Origin: Saprospiraceae bacterium
GTDB taxonomy: Bacteria; Bacteroidota; Bacteroidia; Chitinophagales; Saprospiraceae
DNA length: 34,216 nucleotides
Direction of reading: 5' to 3'
Assembly (NCBI GenBank): GCA_027008645.1
Contig: JALVEE010000119.1
Location: forward strand, 1-34,216
Both the position numbers and the translations under genes were made by a program. Below are positions 18,101 through 24,971 of the stretch, piece by piece; position 1 is the first letter of the stretch; every line of letters begins with the position of its first letter. The notes under the pieces were generated by a model that saw only the letters and a program-made list of their open reading frames with translations, was not told where the DNA came from and did not search any database.

Positions 18101-18648
18101 AAGATATTTTGGATGCGGAGAAATCACTGAATAAAACAATCACTGAAATAGAGAAAACTGCAACGACCAGATTTCTTGCTGCTTTTGAGGATATAAGAGA
18201 ACATTTCAAGGTCGTATTTACAACACTTTTTAAGGAGGGTGATACCTGTGATTTGTTTTTGGAGGAGGAGGAAAGACCTTTGGATTCAAAAATAAAAATA
18301 GTTGCAAAACCCAAGGGGAAACGTCCGAAATCATTAAGTCAGTTGTCAGGTGGAGAAAAAACACTGACGGCAATTGCCCTACTATTTTCACTTTACCTGT
18401 ACAAACCTGCCCCATTTTGTATATTTGATGAGGTAGATGCGCCTTTGGATGACGCCAATATTTCAAAATTCAATAATATAATCAGAGAATTCTCAAAGAA
18501 TTCACAGTTTATCGTCGTTACTCATAACAAAGCCACGATGGCAGCTGTTGATGTGTTGTACGGAGTATTTATGCAAGAGCCTGGAATTTCAGAAGTAGCA
18601 CAAGTTGATTTTAGAAATTATGAAAACCTGCATACGGTTGCAGGATGA
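15106..18648 (+). CDS. smc: Chromosome segregation ATPase SMC
   Basis: 1180-residue structural-maintenance-of-chromosomes protein, the usual length. Walker A GPNGSGKS is at residues 31-38, followed by the Q-loop region WVLGEQ. Long Lys/Glu-rich coiled coils run from about 170-500 and 660-1010. The hinge (about 505-650) includes the glycine-rich VSGGYMISGGSLGLFEG. The C-terminal head carries the signature LSGGEK (about 1079-1084) and Walker B FCIFDEVDAPLDD (about 1104-1116). It forms a DNA-entrapping dimer, normally with ScpA and ScpB, which are not in this window. Start chosen from the canonical MRLRSIYIKGFKSF beginning and the promoter just ahead. Confidence 0.98.
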   Translation: MRLRSIYIKGFKSFYKETVINFNEKVTGVVGPNGSGKSNIVDAIRWVLGEQKTTELRLDSMSDVLFNGTSKRKKSSMAQVTLTFDNTKNLLPTEYNTVAISRVLYRSGESEYRINDVACRLKDIRSLFIDTGIGSDSYAIIALNMVEDILADSNGSRRMMVEQASGISKFKKRKKETLAKLKLTKVDLDRIEDLLFEIESNLKDLEKQARKAERYIKIRDQYKDFNIKLQLLKYDKVVESYRDISGNIKNELTNYRTLEVDIVKKEAILEKFKKEIVESEKSLSEFQKKINDHLDTLRKNENEKQLLKQKYGFNKNKLTDLEKAKTEIHDKLNVLISSIEKIKNRIEEEKLKLKNYQNTFDEANKIHLEIKTKYEEVKSFADKSNIKRKELEEQKFQLIKHQAVSLNNIENILADNNRRIEKIKRIEEELEKLNKDYSSMEEHKNRLSKDIEALEHKKEERAILQRKADEELEILRQNKSELGRKLDAKRNEYRLVKSMVDNLEGFPESIKFLNKKWNSDIPLLTDIISTDDEYKIAIETYLEPYLNHFVVENSFEAREAIGLLRKTQKGKANFFVLDRIKKIKKAKGVSDNYIPAMDIVEYDSKYKKLVEILLQNVYVSIVEMDEVYSGTDDDGVVIIDKSGSFVSGGYMISGGSLGLFEGKKIGRKKTLEKLNSTVSKLEKEFNEISTLFENKTEQLKLLKIESTDSGVNKIKKDFDKVSDSLLRIKFQIENKSNTLKNIKKEIDSAKKKIAELKETETANKEKISQIEIKLKELLDNYNNKGGDIDILMENLSQASAKMNNAKIELIRHQNLISTIEQDLNYKISDKSNLEKQLDSNKQLSKSLDAEQISIEQRLDELEQTLAKLYELKSTNEEDLSEIEKEFFEKRNKVSSLESEISKLKHQLTKSQYLINQLKEKKLDLDFKKKAINERLRIEFNIQLKDILNYERTEIDEYVLEDKVGKLRNRLDNYGEVNTLAVEAYNEMKERYENIKKQRQDILDAEKSLNKTITEIEKTATTRFLAAFEDIREHFKVVFTTLFKEGDTCDLFLEEEERPLDSKIKIVAKPKGKRPKSLSQLSGGEKTLTAIALLFSLYLYKPAPFCIFDEVDAPLDDANISKFNNIIREFSKNSQFIVVTHNKATMAAVDVLYGVFMQEPGISEVAQVDFRNYENLHTVAG

Positions 18649-18654
18649 TTTTTC

Positions 18655-19239
18655 TTACTTAGCTCTCCATTTATAGACAAGAAAATCCACAATAAAAAAG
18701 CCTAAAATAAATATGAGGGTGAATGTATTAACATTTAAAGCTTTATTTAAATAAAATCCATGAATGATTCCTGCCAAACCGATTATTGTTAAAATGACTA
18801 TTAACCATTTTATTATTTTAGCTTTTTTGTCATGATAATAATCCAAAATGATGGAATATGAAAAGGCAGACATTATTAGCGAAAAGATCACGATATTCAC
18901 TACAGGGTAATAGTGAGTCATATAATAATATAGTGTGGATAGAATAGATAGTGATGTAAAGAAGTAAACAGCATTATTTGCAATTTTTATTTTTTTATCT
19001 ATAATCCTTGTATTTTTTTGTGCCAATAAATCAATTAATGGGTATATCAGAATGTCAATAGTGAAAACAAAAAAACCAAGCACGATAAACAAGAGAATAT
19101 AGGGTGACATAGTTTCCGAATCCAATACTTTTAGGAATACTTTATAAAGAAGATAGAAACTAAAGGTAAATAATATCTTGTGCAAATAAGTCCAATTTTG
19201 TTCCAAACTGTCTTTTAGTTCCAATAGTTTGTTCAGCAT
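18655..19239 (-). CDS. Small six-helix membrane protein of unknown function
   Basis: 194 residues with about six hydrophobic helices (near 25-41, 47-66, 87-105, 112-130, 142-161 and 170-188) joined by short basic loops. No enzyme or transporter motif was recognised. It converges on smc with six bases between the stop codons and no visible terminator. Base composition and codon use look like those of its neighbours, supporting a real gene, but its role is unknown. Confidence 0.7.
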   Translation of the reverse strand: MLNKLLELKDSLEQNWTYLHKILFTFSFYLLYKVFLKVLDSETMSPYILLFIVLGFFVFTIDILIYPLIDLLAQKNTRIIDKKIKIANNAVYFFTSLSILSTLYYYMTHYYPVVNIVIFSLIMSAFSYSIILDYYHDKKAKIIKWLIVILTIIGLAGIIHGFYLNKALNVNTFTLIFILGFFIVDFLVYKWRAK

Positions 19240-19410
19240 AAGTTAGTTTTTTATTTGTTGAAAACATATTCTATCCGGTAAATAATTCAATTTGGTCAAT
19301 AAACAATTATAAATACAAAATGTTATAGGAAAAGGTGTGATATTTTAAATTTATATTTTGGATATTGTGCAAAAAAATACCTACTACGCTTGGAATAAAA
19401 AAAATTAGCT

Positions 19411-19908
19411 ATGAAATATCTGTTATTTACCATTTCTTTTGTTTTTATCGGATTCTCTTCGTGTAAGAATGAATACAAGCCTGATTTGACAACCGTCAAA
19501 GAGTTTAGTACGATTGAAAATCTGTTTAAAAAACAAAATGATACCGTATATGTGATTAATTTTTGGGCGACTACATGTCCTCCCTGTCTTAAAGAGATGC
19601 CATTATTTGAAGAAGCGAGTAAAAAACATATAAATGATAAATTTCAAGTATATCTCGTTAATATCGATGAGAAAGGGCGGCGAGAGAAACATATCGTTCC
19701 ATTTCTAAAAAAGTTAAAGATAAACAATAAGGTATTTGCTTTAATCGATGAAGATATGAGTAGCTGGACAGCAAAAGTAAATCCAGAATGGTATGGTGCT
19801 TTGCCATATACAGTGATATATAAGGGGAAAAATAAAAAATACTTCTTCGGAGCTTTTAAAGGTGAAGATGAATTGGAAAAAGAGATTCAATCGTTTCTTA
19901 AATTATAA
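19411..19908 (+). CDS. TlpA/ResA-like thioredoxin-fold lipoprotein
   Basis: 165 residues. A signal peptide ends in the lipobox-like FSSC with Cys18, so the protein is probably a lipoprotein facing the periplasm. The thioredoxin fold has NFWATTCPPCLKEMP with redox cysteines 56 and 59, and a cis-proline in ALPYTVIY. The CPPC active site and the WATTC context fit TlpA/ResA reductases that act in cytochrome c maturation or thiol repair. No cytochrome biogenesis gene lies nearby, so the partner is unknown. It appears monocistronic and is followed 17 bases later by the TACCCC palindrome. Confidence 0.86.
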   Translation: MKYLLFTISFVFIGFSSCKNEYKPDLTTVKEFSTIENLFKKQNDTVYVINFWATTCPPCLKEMPLFEEASKKHINDKFQVYLVNIDEKGRREKHIVPFLKKLKINNKVFALIDEDMSSWTAKVNPEWYGALPYTVIYKGKNKKYFFGAFKGEDELEKEIQSFLKL

Positions 19909-19925
19909 ATAGAGTATTTTAACAT

Positions 19926-19949
19926 TACCCCAATTTTGGGGTATTAATT
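19926..19949. repeat. Palindrome TACCCCAATTTTGGGGTA, copy 2
   Basis: Identical over 24 bases to 14623-14646. Its place 17 bases after a stop codon suggests a weak terminator, but the T tract (TTAATTTATTT) is interrupted. Confidence 0.65.
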
Positions 19950-20028
19950 TATTTGTCATTTTGAACATAACACATATGTTTTCAAGAATATATCCATATC
20001 TATAAATAAAAGTGGTGAATAATTAGGG

Positions 20029-20685
20029 TTAATTGCTAAAAGCATATTGGACTATATTTGCTCCCATTTTTAATGCTTGCATTCTTATGTTTTCAGGGTC
20101 ATGATGAACATCGGGATCTTCCCAACCGTCACCAAGATCACATTCATAATCATAAAAGCAAACTAATTTACCTTTTATAAAGATACCAAATCCTTGGGCA
20201 GGTTTACCGTCGTGTTCATGAATCTTGGGCAAGCCGGTTTTAAAATCATATTTTTGGTGATAAATAGGGTGATTCCATGGGACTTCTTTGAATTCATTTT
20301 CGGGAAAAACTTTTTTCATTGCCAGTCTGATATACGGATCCAAACCGTAATTGTCTGAAATGTGTAAAAAGCCTCCTGCGTTTAAGTATTTTCTCAAATT
20401 TTCAGCCTCGCTATCGGACAAAACAATGTTTCCGTGTCCGGTGATATGCAAAAACGGATAGTTAAAGATATCAGGAGAACCTATTTCAACTGTCGCATAA
20501 TTATCATCCAAATCGGTATCCAGGTTTTTATTACAAAAACGGCTCAAGTTCCTTAGAGAAGTAGGATTTGCATACCAATCTCCACCCCCTTGATACTTGA
20601 CAAGAGCCAATTTGATTGAAGATCCATTGCTAAATGCCATTAAAGCAATTAGGAAGGGGAAATACAGAAAAAATTTAAATCTCAT
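20029..20685 (-). CDS. DUF4159 family exported protein
   Basis: 218 residues with an N-terminal signal peptide (about 1-21, ending near FSNGSS). The body (VKYQGGGDWYANPTSLRNLS, FPFLHITGHG-like NYPFLHITGHGNIVLSD, LRKYLNAGGFLHISDNYG, HPIYHQKYDF) matches DUF4159, which resembles glutamine amidotransferase-like folds. The family is often seen near gliding or aerotolerance gene sets in Bacteroidota, but none is present here. A periplasmic location is likely; biochemical role unknown. No clear promoter box was found, and MITE copy 2 begins about 100 bases upstream of its start. Confidence 0.85.
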   Translation of the reverse strand: MRFKFFLYFPFLIALMAFSNGSSIKLALVKYQGGGDWYANPTSLRNLSRFCNKNLDTDLDDNYATVEIGSPDIFNYPFLHITGHGNIVLSDSEAENLRKYLNAGGFLHISDNYGLDPYIRLAMKKVFPENEFKEVPWNHPIYHQKYDFKTGLPKIHEHDGKPAQGFGIFIKGKLVCFYDYECDLGDGWEDPDVHHDPENIRMQALKMGANIVQYAFSN

Positions 20686-20784
20686 ACTGATATTATTTAT
20701 TGATAGCTATTAAAACACGTTTTAAAACTATGAAATAAGATATTTATTGTATGAGATATAAGGTAAAGTAATAACTCAATAAAG

Positions 20785-21045
20785 AGGTGCATTTCATTTT
20801 TACGCTTTTTTGCCTCACCGCCCTCTAACTCCCTGTTTCTCCATTCTATTCCGAAACCGGGAGAACCGCTACCCACATTTTCCTTTAAGATGAGTCGTGG
20901 GTTGCTACCTCCACCTATCATTTTTCGTAACAAAGTGGAGAAAAATTATAAGGGGGAGAGCAGAGCTTTTGCGGGATGGATGAGGGGGTAGATGTGCCGA
21001 AAATCAAGAAAATTAAACTTTAATGCGAAAAAATGAAATGCACCT
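20785..21045. mobile_element. 261-bp MITE-like element, copy 2, with 8-bp target duplication
   Basis: Terminal inverted repeats AGGTGCATTTCATTTTTACG(C) (20785-20805) and its near-complement (21025-21045), two mismatches at most. The direct repeat CAATAAAG flanks it exactly (20777-20784 and 21046-21053), which is a target-site duplication and shows movement by transposition. Same orientation and 95.8% identity as 14790-15050. Non-autonomous: no transposase inside. The gap 20686-21336 otherwise holds nothing recognisable. Confidence 0.92.
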
Positions 21046-21336
21046 CAATAAAGTCACCACTAGTTATCAAAAATTATTTTTTAATAAATTGGTGTATGCG
21101 AGAAAACAGACAGTTTTTTAAATGCAGATAATTATTACTCGGATTTTGCTTATTTCACAATGTTTTGATACTTTTGTATCAGTCACTTGTATTAAAGGCA
21201 AACTCTGATATGTTTTCATGCTGACAATATATATAAATGATATATTCAAGCTCTTAAAATACAGCATTCTAAGATTGTGACTCTCTAGTATAAACACTAT
21301 TTTCATGAATACTCTAACCTTTTAAATAAAACAAAG

Positions 21337-21664
21337 ATGAAATTTAACATTACTTTTATTTTAATATTTTAATAAATTTGCCCTAAAAGATTGGGATTAC
21401 AGAAACGACCTTGCTTGGAGTTATTTTGAAAATAAAGATATTCAAGACAAAAAATTGCTAAAAAGTGCTCTGAAATGGGCAAAGGAATCTGTAAATATAA
21501 AAGAGGAGTATTTGAACACAGACACATACGCTGCATTGCTCTACAAACTAAAAATGTATAAAGAAGCTGAAAAAATAGCATTAAAAGCTATAGAATTAGC
21601 TAAAGAAAGTGGTGAAGATGCTTCTGAAACTGTAAAGCTATTGGAAAAAATACGCAAAGAATAG
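21337..21664 (+). pseudogene. Remnant of a secreted TPR-containing protein
   Basis: From 21389 an open frame reads DWDYRNDLAWSYFENKDI and continues to 21661 with KWAKESVNI, NTDTYAALLYKLKMYKEAEK and AIELAKESGEDASETVKLL. This closely resembles the C-terminal TPR tail of Bacteroidota thioredoxin/TPR proteins. It lacks its own good start (only a TTG at 21455). An ATG at 21337 begins MKFNITFILIF, like a signal peptide, but in another frame and soon stopped. The picture is a gene that lost its middle by deletion plus frameshift. A short translated peptide from the TTG cannot be excluded. Confidence 0.65.
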
Positions 21665-21835
21665 TTCATATTAAATCAATTTAAATTTGATGTTTTTTCT
21701 TGTTGACACTATTTATATTATGGGAGCAATTGAATTAAAATTCACTAATTGCATTTCAATATAAACTTTAATATTTTGCCTTTACATTATTTTAAATATA
21801 TTTACTAAAATTACCGGAATCCTAAATGCTTTGAG

Positions 21836-21843
21836 TATATTTG
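21836..21843 (+). promoter_or_regulatory. -7 box for accD
   Basis: TATATTTG followed by CGGC, a full TAnnTTTG match 51 bases before the accD ATG. The -33 element is not obvious. Confidence 0.55.
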
Positions 21844-21894
21844 CGGCATAATCCTGTGGAATTTGATAACATAAATAAATTTATAAAATAATTT

Positions 21895-22767
21895 ATGGGG
21901 TGGTTTAAAAGATTAAAAAAAGGAGTGCAGACAAGCTCGAATTTGAAGAAAGATACGCCTGACGGACTTTGGTATAAATGCAAAGGATGTGGGCATACTA
22001 CTACAAATAAAGATATATCGGAGAATCTTTATGTCTGTCCTAAGTGTGATTATCACGAAAGGATAGGCCCGGGGGAGTATTTTAAAATAATTTTTGATGG
22101 TAAATACATCAGGTTGTTTACAAATATAAAATCCAAAGATTTTCTAGAATTTACCGACTTGAAATCATATAAGGATCGGTTAAAAGCGGCAGATAAGAAG
22201 AAGCCGGGAAGGGAAGCAATCGAGGTTGCTGTCGGAAAAGTAAAACAAAAGCCTTTGGTCATAGCAGCTATGGATTTTGGATATATTGGTGGTTCAATGG
22301 GTTCTGTAGTAGGTGAAAAAATCAGTAGGGCAGTTGACTATTGTATAGAGCACAGGTTGCCTTTGCTTATTATTTCCAAATCGGGAGGAGCCAGGATGAT
22401 GGAGTCTGCTTTTTCTTTGATGCAGATGGCAAAAACATCTATTCAATTGGCGCAATTGGCCAACGCGGGCTTACCTTATTTTTCCCTTATGACAAATCCT
22501 ACAACAGGAGGTGTGACCGCTTCGTTTTCAATGTTGGGAGATATTAATTTTGCGGAACCCAAGGCCTTGATAGGTTTTGCCGGACCAAGGGTTATTAAGG
22601 AGACTATTAAAAGAGATTTACCGGAAGGTTTTCAGACGTCCGAGTTTCTATTGGAACATGGGTTTTTGGATTTCATAACACATAGAAAAGACTTAAAAGA
22701 TACAATTAATGATATGATTGTACTATTCAATGTGAAATCGGATTTTAAGCTTAGTGATGATAAATGA
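21895..22767 (+). CDS. accD: Acetyl-CoA carboxylase carboxyltransferase beta subunit
   Basis: 290 residues. Together with AccA it transfers the carboxyl group from carboxybiotin to acetyl-CoA, making malonyl-CoA for fatty-acid synthesis. The N-terminal zinc ribbon has Cys29, Cys32, Cys48 and Cys51 (CKGC, CPKC). The crotonase-fold body has GSMGSVVGEKI, SGGARMMESAFSLMQM and PTTGGVTASFSMLGD, which build the acyl-CoA and biotin pockets. Length is normal and it is cytosolic. accA is not adjacent, as is common in this phylum. Monocistronic by position, with its own promoter. Confidence 0.97.
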   Translation: MGWFKRLKKGVQTSSNLKKDTPDGLWYKCKGCGHTTTNKDISENLYVCPKCDYHERIGPGEYFKIIFDGKYIRLFTNIKSKDFLEFTDLKSYKDRLKAADKKKPGREAIEVAVGKVKQKPLVIAAMDFGYIGGSMGSVVGEKISRAVDYCIEHRLPLLIISKSGGARMMESAFSLMQMAKTSIQLAQLANAGLPYFSLMTNPTTGGVTASFSMLGDINFAEPKALIGFAGPRVIKETIKRDLPEGFQTSEFLLEHGFLDFITHRKDLKDTINDMIVLFNVKSDFKLSDDK

Positions 22768-22820
22768 TTGCTATTGAAGAATAATATTAACATTTAAAAT
22801 AAAAATAAATTAAAGAATTA

Positions 22821-22852
22821 TTGATTAATTCAAATTATTAGTTTTACATTTG
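22821..22852 (+). promoter_or_regulatory. Promoter of the DUF3276 gene
   Basis: TTG (22821-22823), a 21-base spacer and TACATTTG (22845-22852) fit the Bacteroidota promoter. The start codon follows 37 bases later. Confidence 0.6.
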
Positions 22853-22889
22853 TATTGATTTTTATTATAACTAAATAAATATTGTAATA

Positions 22890-23258
22890 GTGGAATACGG
22901 AGACAAAAAGAAATTCGAACCAATTTATTCAACAAAGGTTAGAGCAGGTAAAAGGAGAACCTACTTCTTTGATGTAAGAGAAACAAAAGGTGGTGACTAT
23001 TTTGTAACACTAACTGAAAGTACCAGAAAATTTGATGGTGAAGGATATGAAAGACACAAAATTTTCTTGTATAAAGAAGATTTTAACCGGTTTTTGAAAG
23101 AATTGGAAGCAACAATTAATCATGTGAAGAATGATTTGATGCCTGATTATGACTATGATGAGTTTACAAAAAGGCAAGAAGAGTGGGAAAAGCAAAAAGC
23201 TGAAGAGGAAGCAGAAGGAAAAAGTGAGGAGAGTTCTGAGGATGATATGAGTTGGTAA
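22890..23258 (+). CDS. DUF3276 (bacterial PUR-domain) nucleic-acid-binding protein
   Basis: 122 residues. The core (IYSTKVRAGKRRTYFFDVRE, GDYFVTLTESTRKF, RHKIFLYKEDFNRFLKEL) matches DUF3276, a single PUR repeat that dimerises and binds single-stranded DNA or RNA in relatives such as Borrelia BpuR. The C-terminal tail from about residue 95 is highly acidic and probably disordered. The likely start is GTG, which is uncommon among its neighbours; no in-frame ATG is near. It has its own promoter and a strong terminator, so it is transcribed alone. A global nucleic-acid-binding role is inferred from the family. Confidence 0.9.
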   Translation: MEYGDKKKFEPIYSTKVRAGKRRTYFFDVRETKGGDYFVTLTESTRKFDGEGYERHKIFLYKEDFNRFLKELEATINHVKNDLMPDYDYDEFTKRQEEWEKQKAEEEAEGKSEESSEDDMSW

Positions 23259-23297
23259 ATAGACCAACAAAAAACAAAAATATAATCCTATCTTTTT

Positions 23298-23324
23298 TTG
23301 ACATTGTTTGTGTTGCAATGTCAA
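23298..23324 (+). terminator. Hairpin after the DUF3276 gene, weak terminator candidate
   Basis: TTGACATTG (23298-23306) and CAATGTCAA (23316-23324) form a perfect 9-bp stem with a 9-base loop. The T run precedes rather than follows it on the plus strand, so it may be regulatory instead. Confidence 0.45.
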
Positions 23325-23354
23325 GGTATTTTGTGCACTGATAAGATAATTGAA

Positions 23355-23392
23355 ATGAGATATATTTGTTCGCGAATATATCTCATTTTTTT
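23355..23392 (+). terminator. Rho-independent terminator of the DUF3276 gene
   Basis: ATGAGATATATT (23355-23366) and AATATATCTCAT (23375-23386) form a perfect 12-bp stem around TGTTCGCG, followed by a T run. It insulates the gene from the xdh operon. Confidence 0.85.
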
Positions 23393-23409
23393 GGTGTTCA
23401 GGCGCACTT

Positions 23410-23429
23410 AGGCGCATTTTATTTTTTTC
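23410..23429 (+). repeat. Solitary MITE-end-like sequence
   Basis: AGGCGCATTTTATTTTTTTC matches the left end of MITE copy 1 at 18 of 20 positions. No partner end is visible. AGGCGCA also occurs ten bases earlier (23400-23406). Could be a decayed remnant or chance in AT-rich DNA. Confidence 0.4.
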
Positions 23430-23531
23430 ATTTATGTATCTTTTTTGTATGGCGCATAAGCCTTAATCATTCAAAATATACAATTATATTGAAAAATCCT
23501 TAAAAGAGTTTTATTTTAAAATTTTTCGTTG

Positions 23532-23539
23532 TAACTTTA
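23532..23539 (+). promoter_or_regulatory. Possible -7 box of the xdh operon
   Basis: TAACTTTA matches TAnnTTTG at seven of eight positions, 28 bases before the xdhA ATG. It is the best candidate in 23430-23567. Confidence 0.35.
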
Positions 23540-23567
23540 CATGAATTACTAAAGTATAAATCAGTAA

Positions 23568-24968
23568 ATGATAGAATTTATATTGAATGATAGGATTGTC
23601 AAGACGGAGGCAAAATCCGGTATGACATTGTTGCAATTCATCAGGGAAATCGAGGGGCTGAAAGGGACGAAATCAGGGTGTAAAGAGGGAGATTGTGGAG
23701 CTTGTACAGTATTGAGCGGAATACTGCAATATGATGATACAGTAAAATACTCTTCTATCACTTCATGTCTTACTCCCCTGGCAAATGTAGATAAAAGACA
23801 TATTGTTACAGTTGAAGGATTGAATCTTACGGATGAATTGAATGTCTCACAATATGCGATAAAAGAGCATTACGGAACCCAATGTGGCTTTTGTACACCC
23901 GGATTTGTGGTTTCACTGACCGGTTATTCATTGGATACAAAGGTAGATGCTAAAGCAATTAATCATTTAAGCGGCAATATCTGTAGATGTACAGGATACA
24001 AGTCAATAGAAAAAGCCGCAAATACTGTAGAAGAATTAGTAAAAGATAAAAGTATTCAAGGGGATATAAACAAATTGATTGAGCAAAGATTTATCCCTGA
24101 GTATTTTAAAGGCATACCGGAAAAGCTTAAGTCATTAAAATCCAATTGGTCTGAAAAGGGGGATCAATTGGTCGCGGGAGGAACAGATTTATATGTTAGA
24201 TTTGCAAATGAATTAGCAGAAGTAAACATAAAAAGACATATCGATTCGGTAAATACCAAAATCAATCTTGAAAATGATATACTTACTATTGGTGCAGCGG
24301 CAACTGGCACAGATATAATGGAAAATAATCAATTTAATAAACATTTTCCCTATTTGCAGGATCACCTAAAACTTATATCTTCAAGGCAGATTAGAAATAT
24401 GGGAACGATTGCCGGTAATTTTGTCAACGCTTCACCCATTGGAGATATGTCTATATTCTTTTTGGCTTTGGGTAGTAAACTAACTATAATTGACGAAAGA
24501 AATAATGAACGGGAAATTTGGCTTAAAGATTTTTTCAAAGATTATAAGTCATTTGACTTGAAAAAGGGAGAGATTATTAAAAACATATCTTTCCGATTAC
24601 CTAATGCCCAATCAAAATTCAATTTTGAAAAAGTAAGCAAAAGAACTCATTTGGATATTGCTAGTGTCAATAGTGCTATGTTGATTGATGTGGAAAAAGA
24701 TGAAATTAAAAATATAAATATATCCATTGGTGGGGTCGCAGCAATTCCTAAATACCTATTTAACACAAAAAAGTATTTGCTGAATAAAAAAATATCTAAG
24801 GAAAATATAATAAATGCACAAGATATAATGCAATCAGAGATTTCCCCGATAAGTGATATTAGAGGAACTGAAAAGTACAAAAGACTTTTGGCGAGACAAT
24901 TGTTTTATGCCCATTTTATTAAGATATTTCCTGATAGATTTAGTCTAAAGGATTTAATTGAGAATTAG
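23568..24968 (+). CDS. xdhA: Xanthine dehydrogenase small subunit (2x[2Fe-2S] and FAD)
   Basis: 466-residue electron-transfer subunit of xanthine dehydrogenase. The N-terminal plant-type ferredoxin has Cys38, 43, 46 and 67. The second [2Fe-2S] domain has Cys106, 109, 139 and 141 (QCGFC, CRC). The CO-dehydrogenase-type FAD domain follows (about 160-460), with VAGGTDLYVRF and RNMGTIAGNFVNASPIGD as flavin-binding loops. Electrons should pass from the molybdenum centre of the partner subunit through the clusters to FAD and then to NAD+. First gene of a three-gene operon; the next start is three bases after its stop. Cytosolic, no signal peptide. Confidence 0.95.
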   Translation: MIEFILNDRIVKTEAKSGMTLLQFIREIEGLKGTKSGCKEGDCGACTVLSGILQYDDTVKYSSITSCLTPLANVDKRHIVTVEGLNLTDELNVSQYAIKEHYGTQCGFCTPGFVVSLTGYSLDTKVDAKAINHLSGNICRCTGYKSIEKAANTVEELVKDKSIQGDINKLIEQRFIPEYFKGIPEKLKSLKSNWSEKGDQLVAGGTDLYVRFANELAEVNIKRHIDSVNTKINLENDILTIGAAATGTDIMENNQFNKHFPYLQDHLKLISSRQIRNMGTIAGNFVNASPIGDMSIFFLALGSKLTIIDERNNEREIWLKDFFKDYKSFDLKKGEIIKNISFRLPNAQSKFNFEKVSKRTHLDIASVNSAMLIDVEKDEIKNINISIGGVAAIPKYLFNTKKYLLNKKISKENIINAQDIMQSEISPISDIRGTEKYKRLLARQLFYAHFIKIFPDRFSLKDLIEN

Positions 24969-24971
24969 AAA

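Noticed and set aside
20697-20933. 78-codon minus-strand frame over MITE copy 2
   Set aside because: Crosses the element boundary and has no similarity to a known protein.
21118-21306. 62-codon minus-strand frame
   Set aside because: AT-rich, no domain, no promoter; lies between a MITE and a pseudogene.
23361-23368. TATATTTG promoter-like box
   Set aside because: It is part of the stem and loop of a strong terminator and has no gene at a suitable distance.
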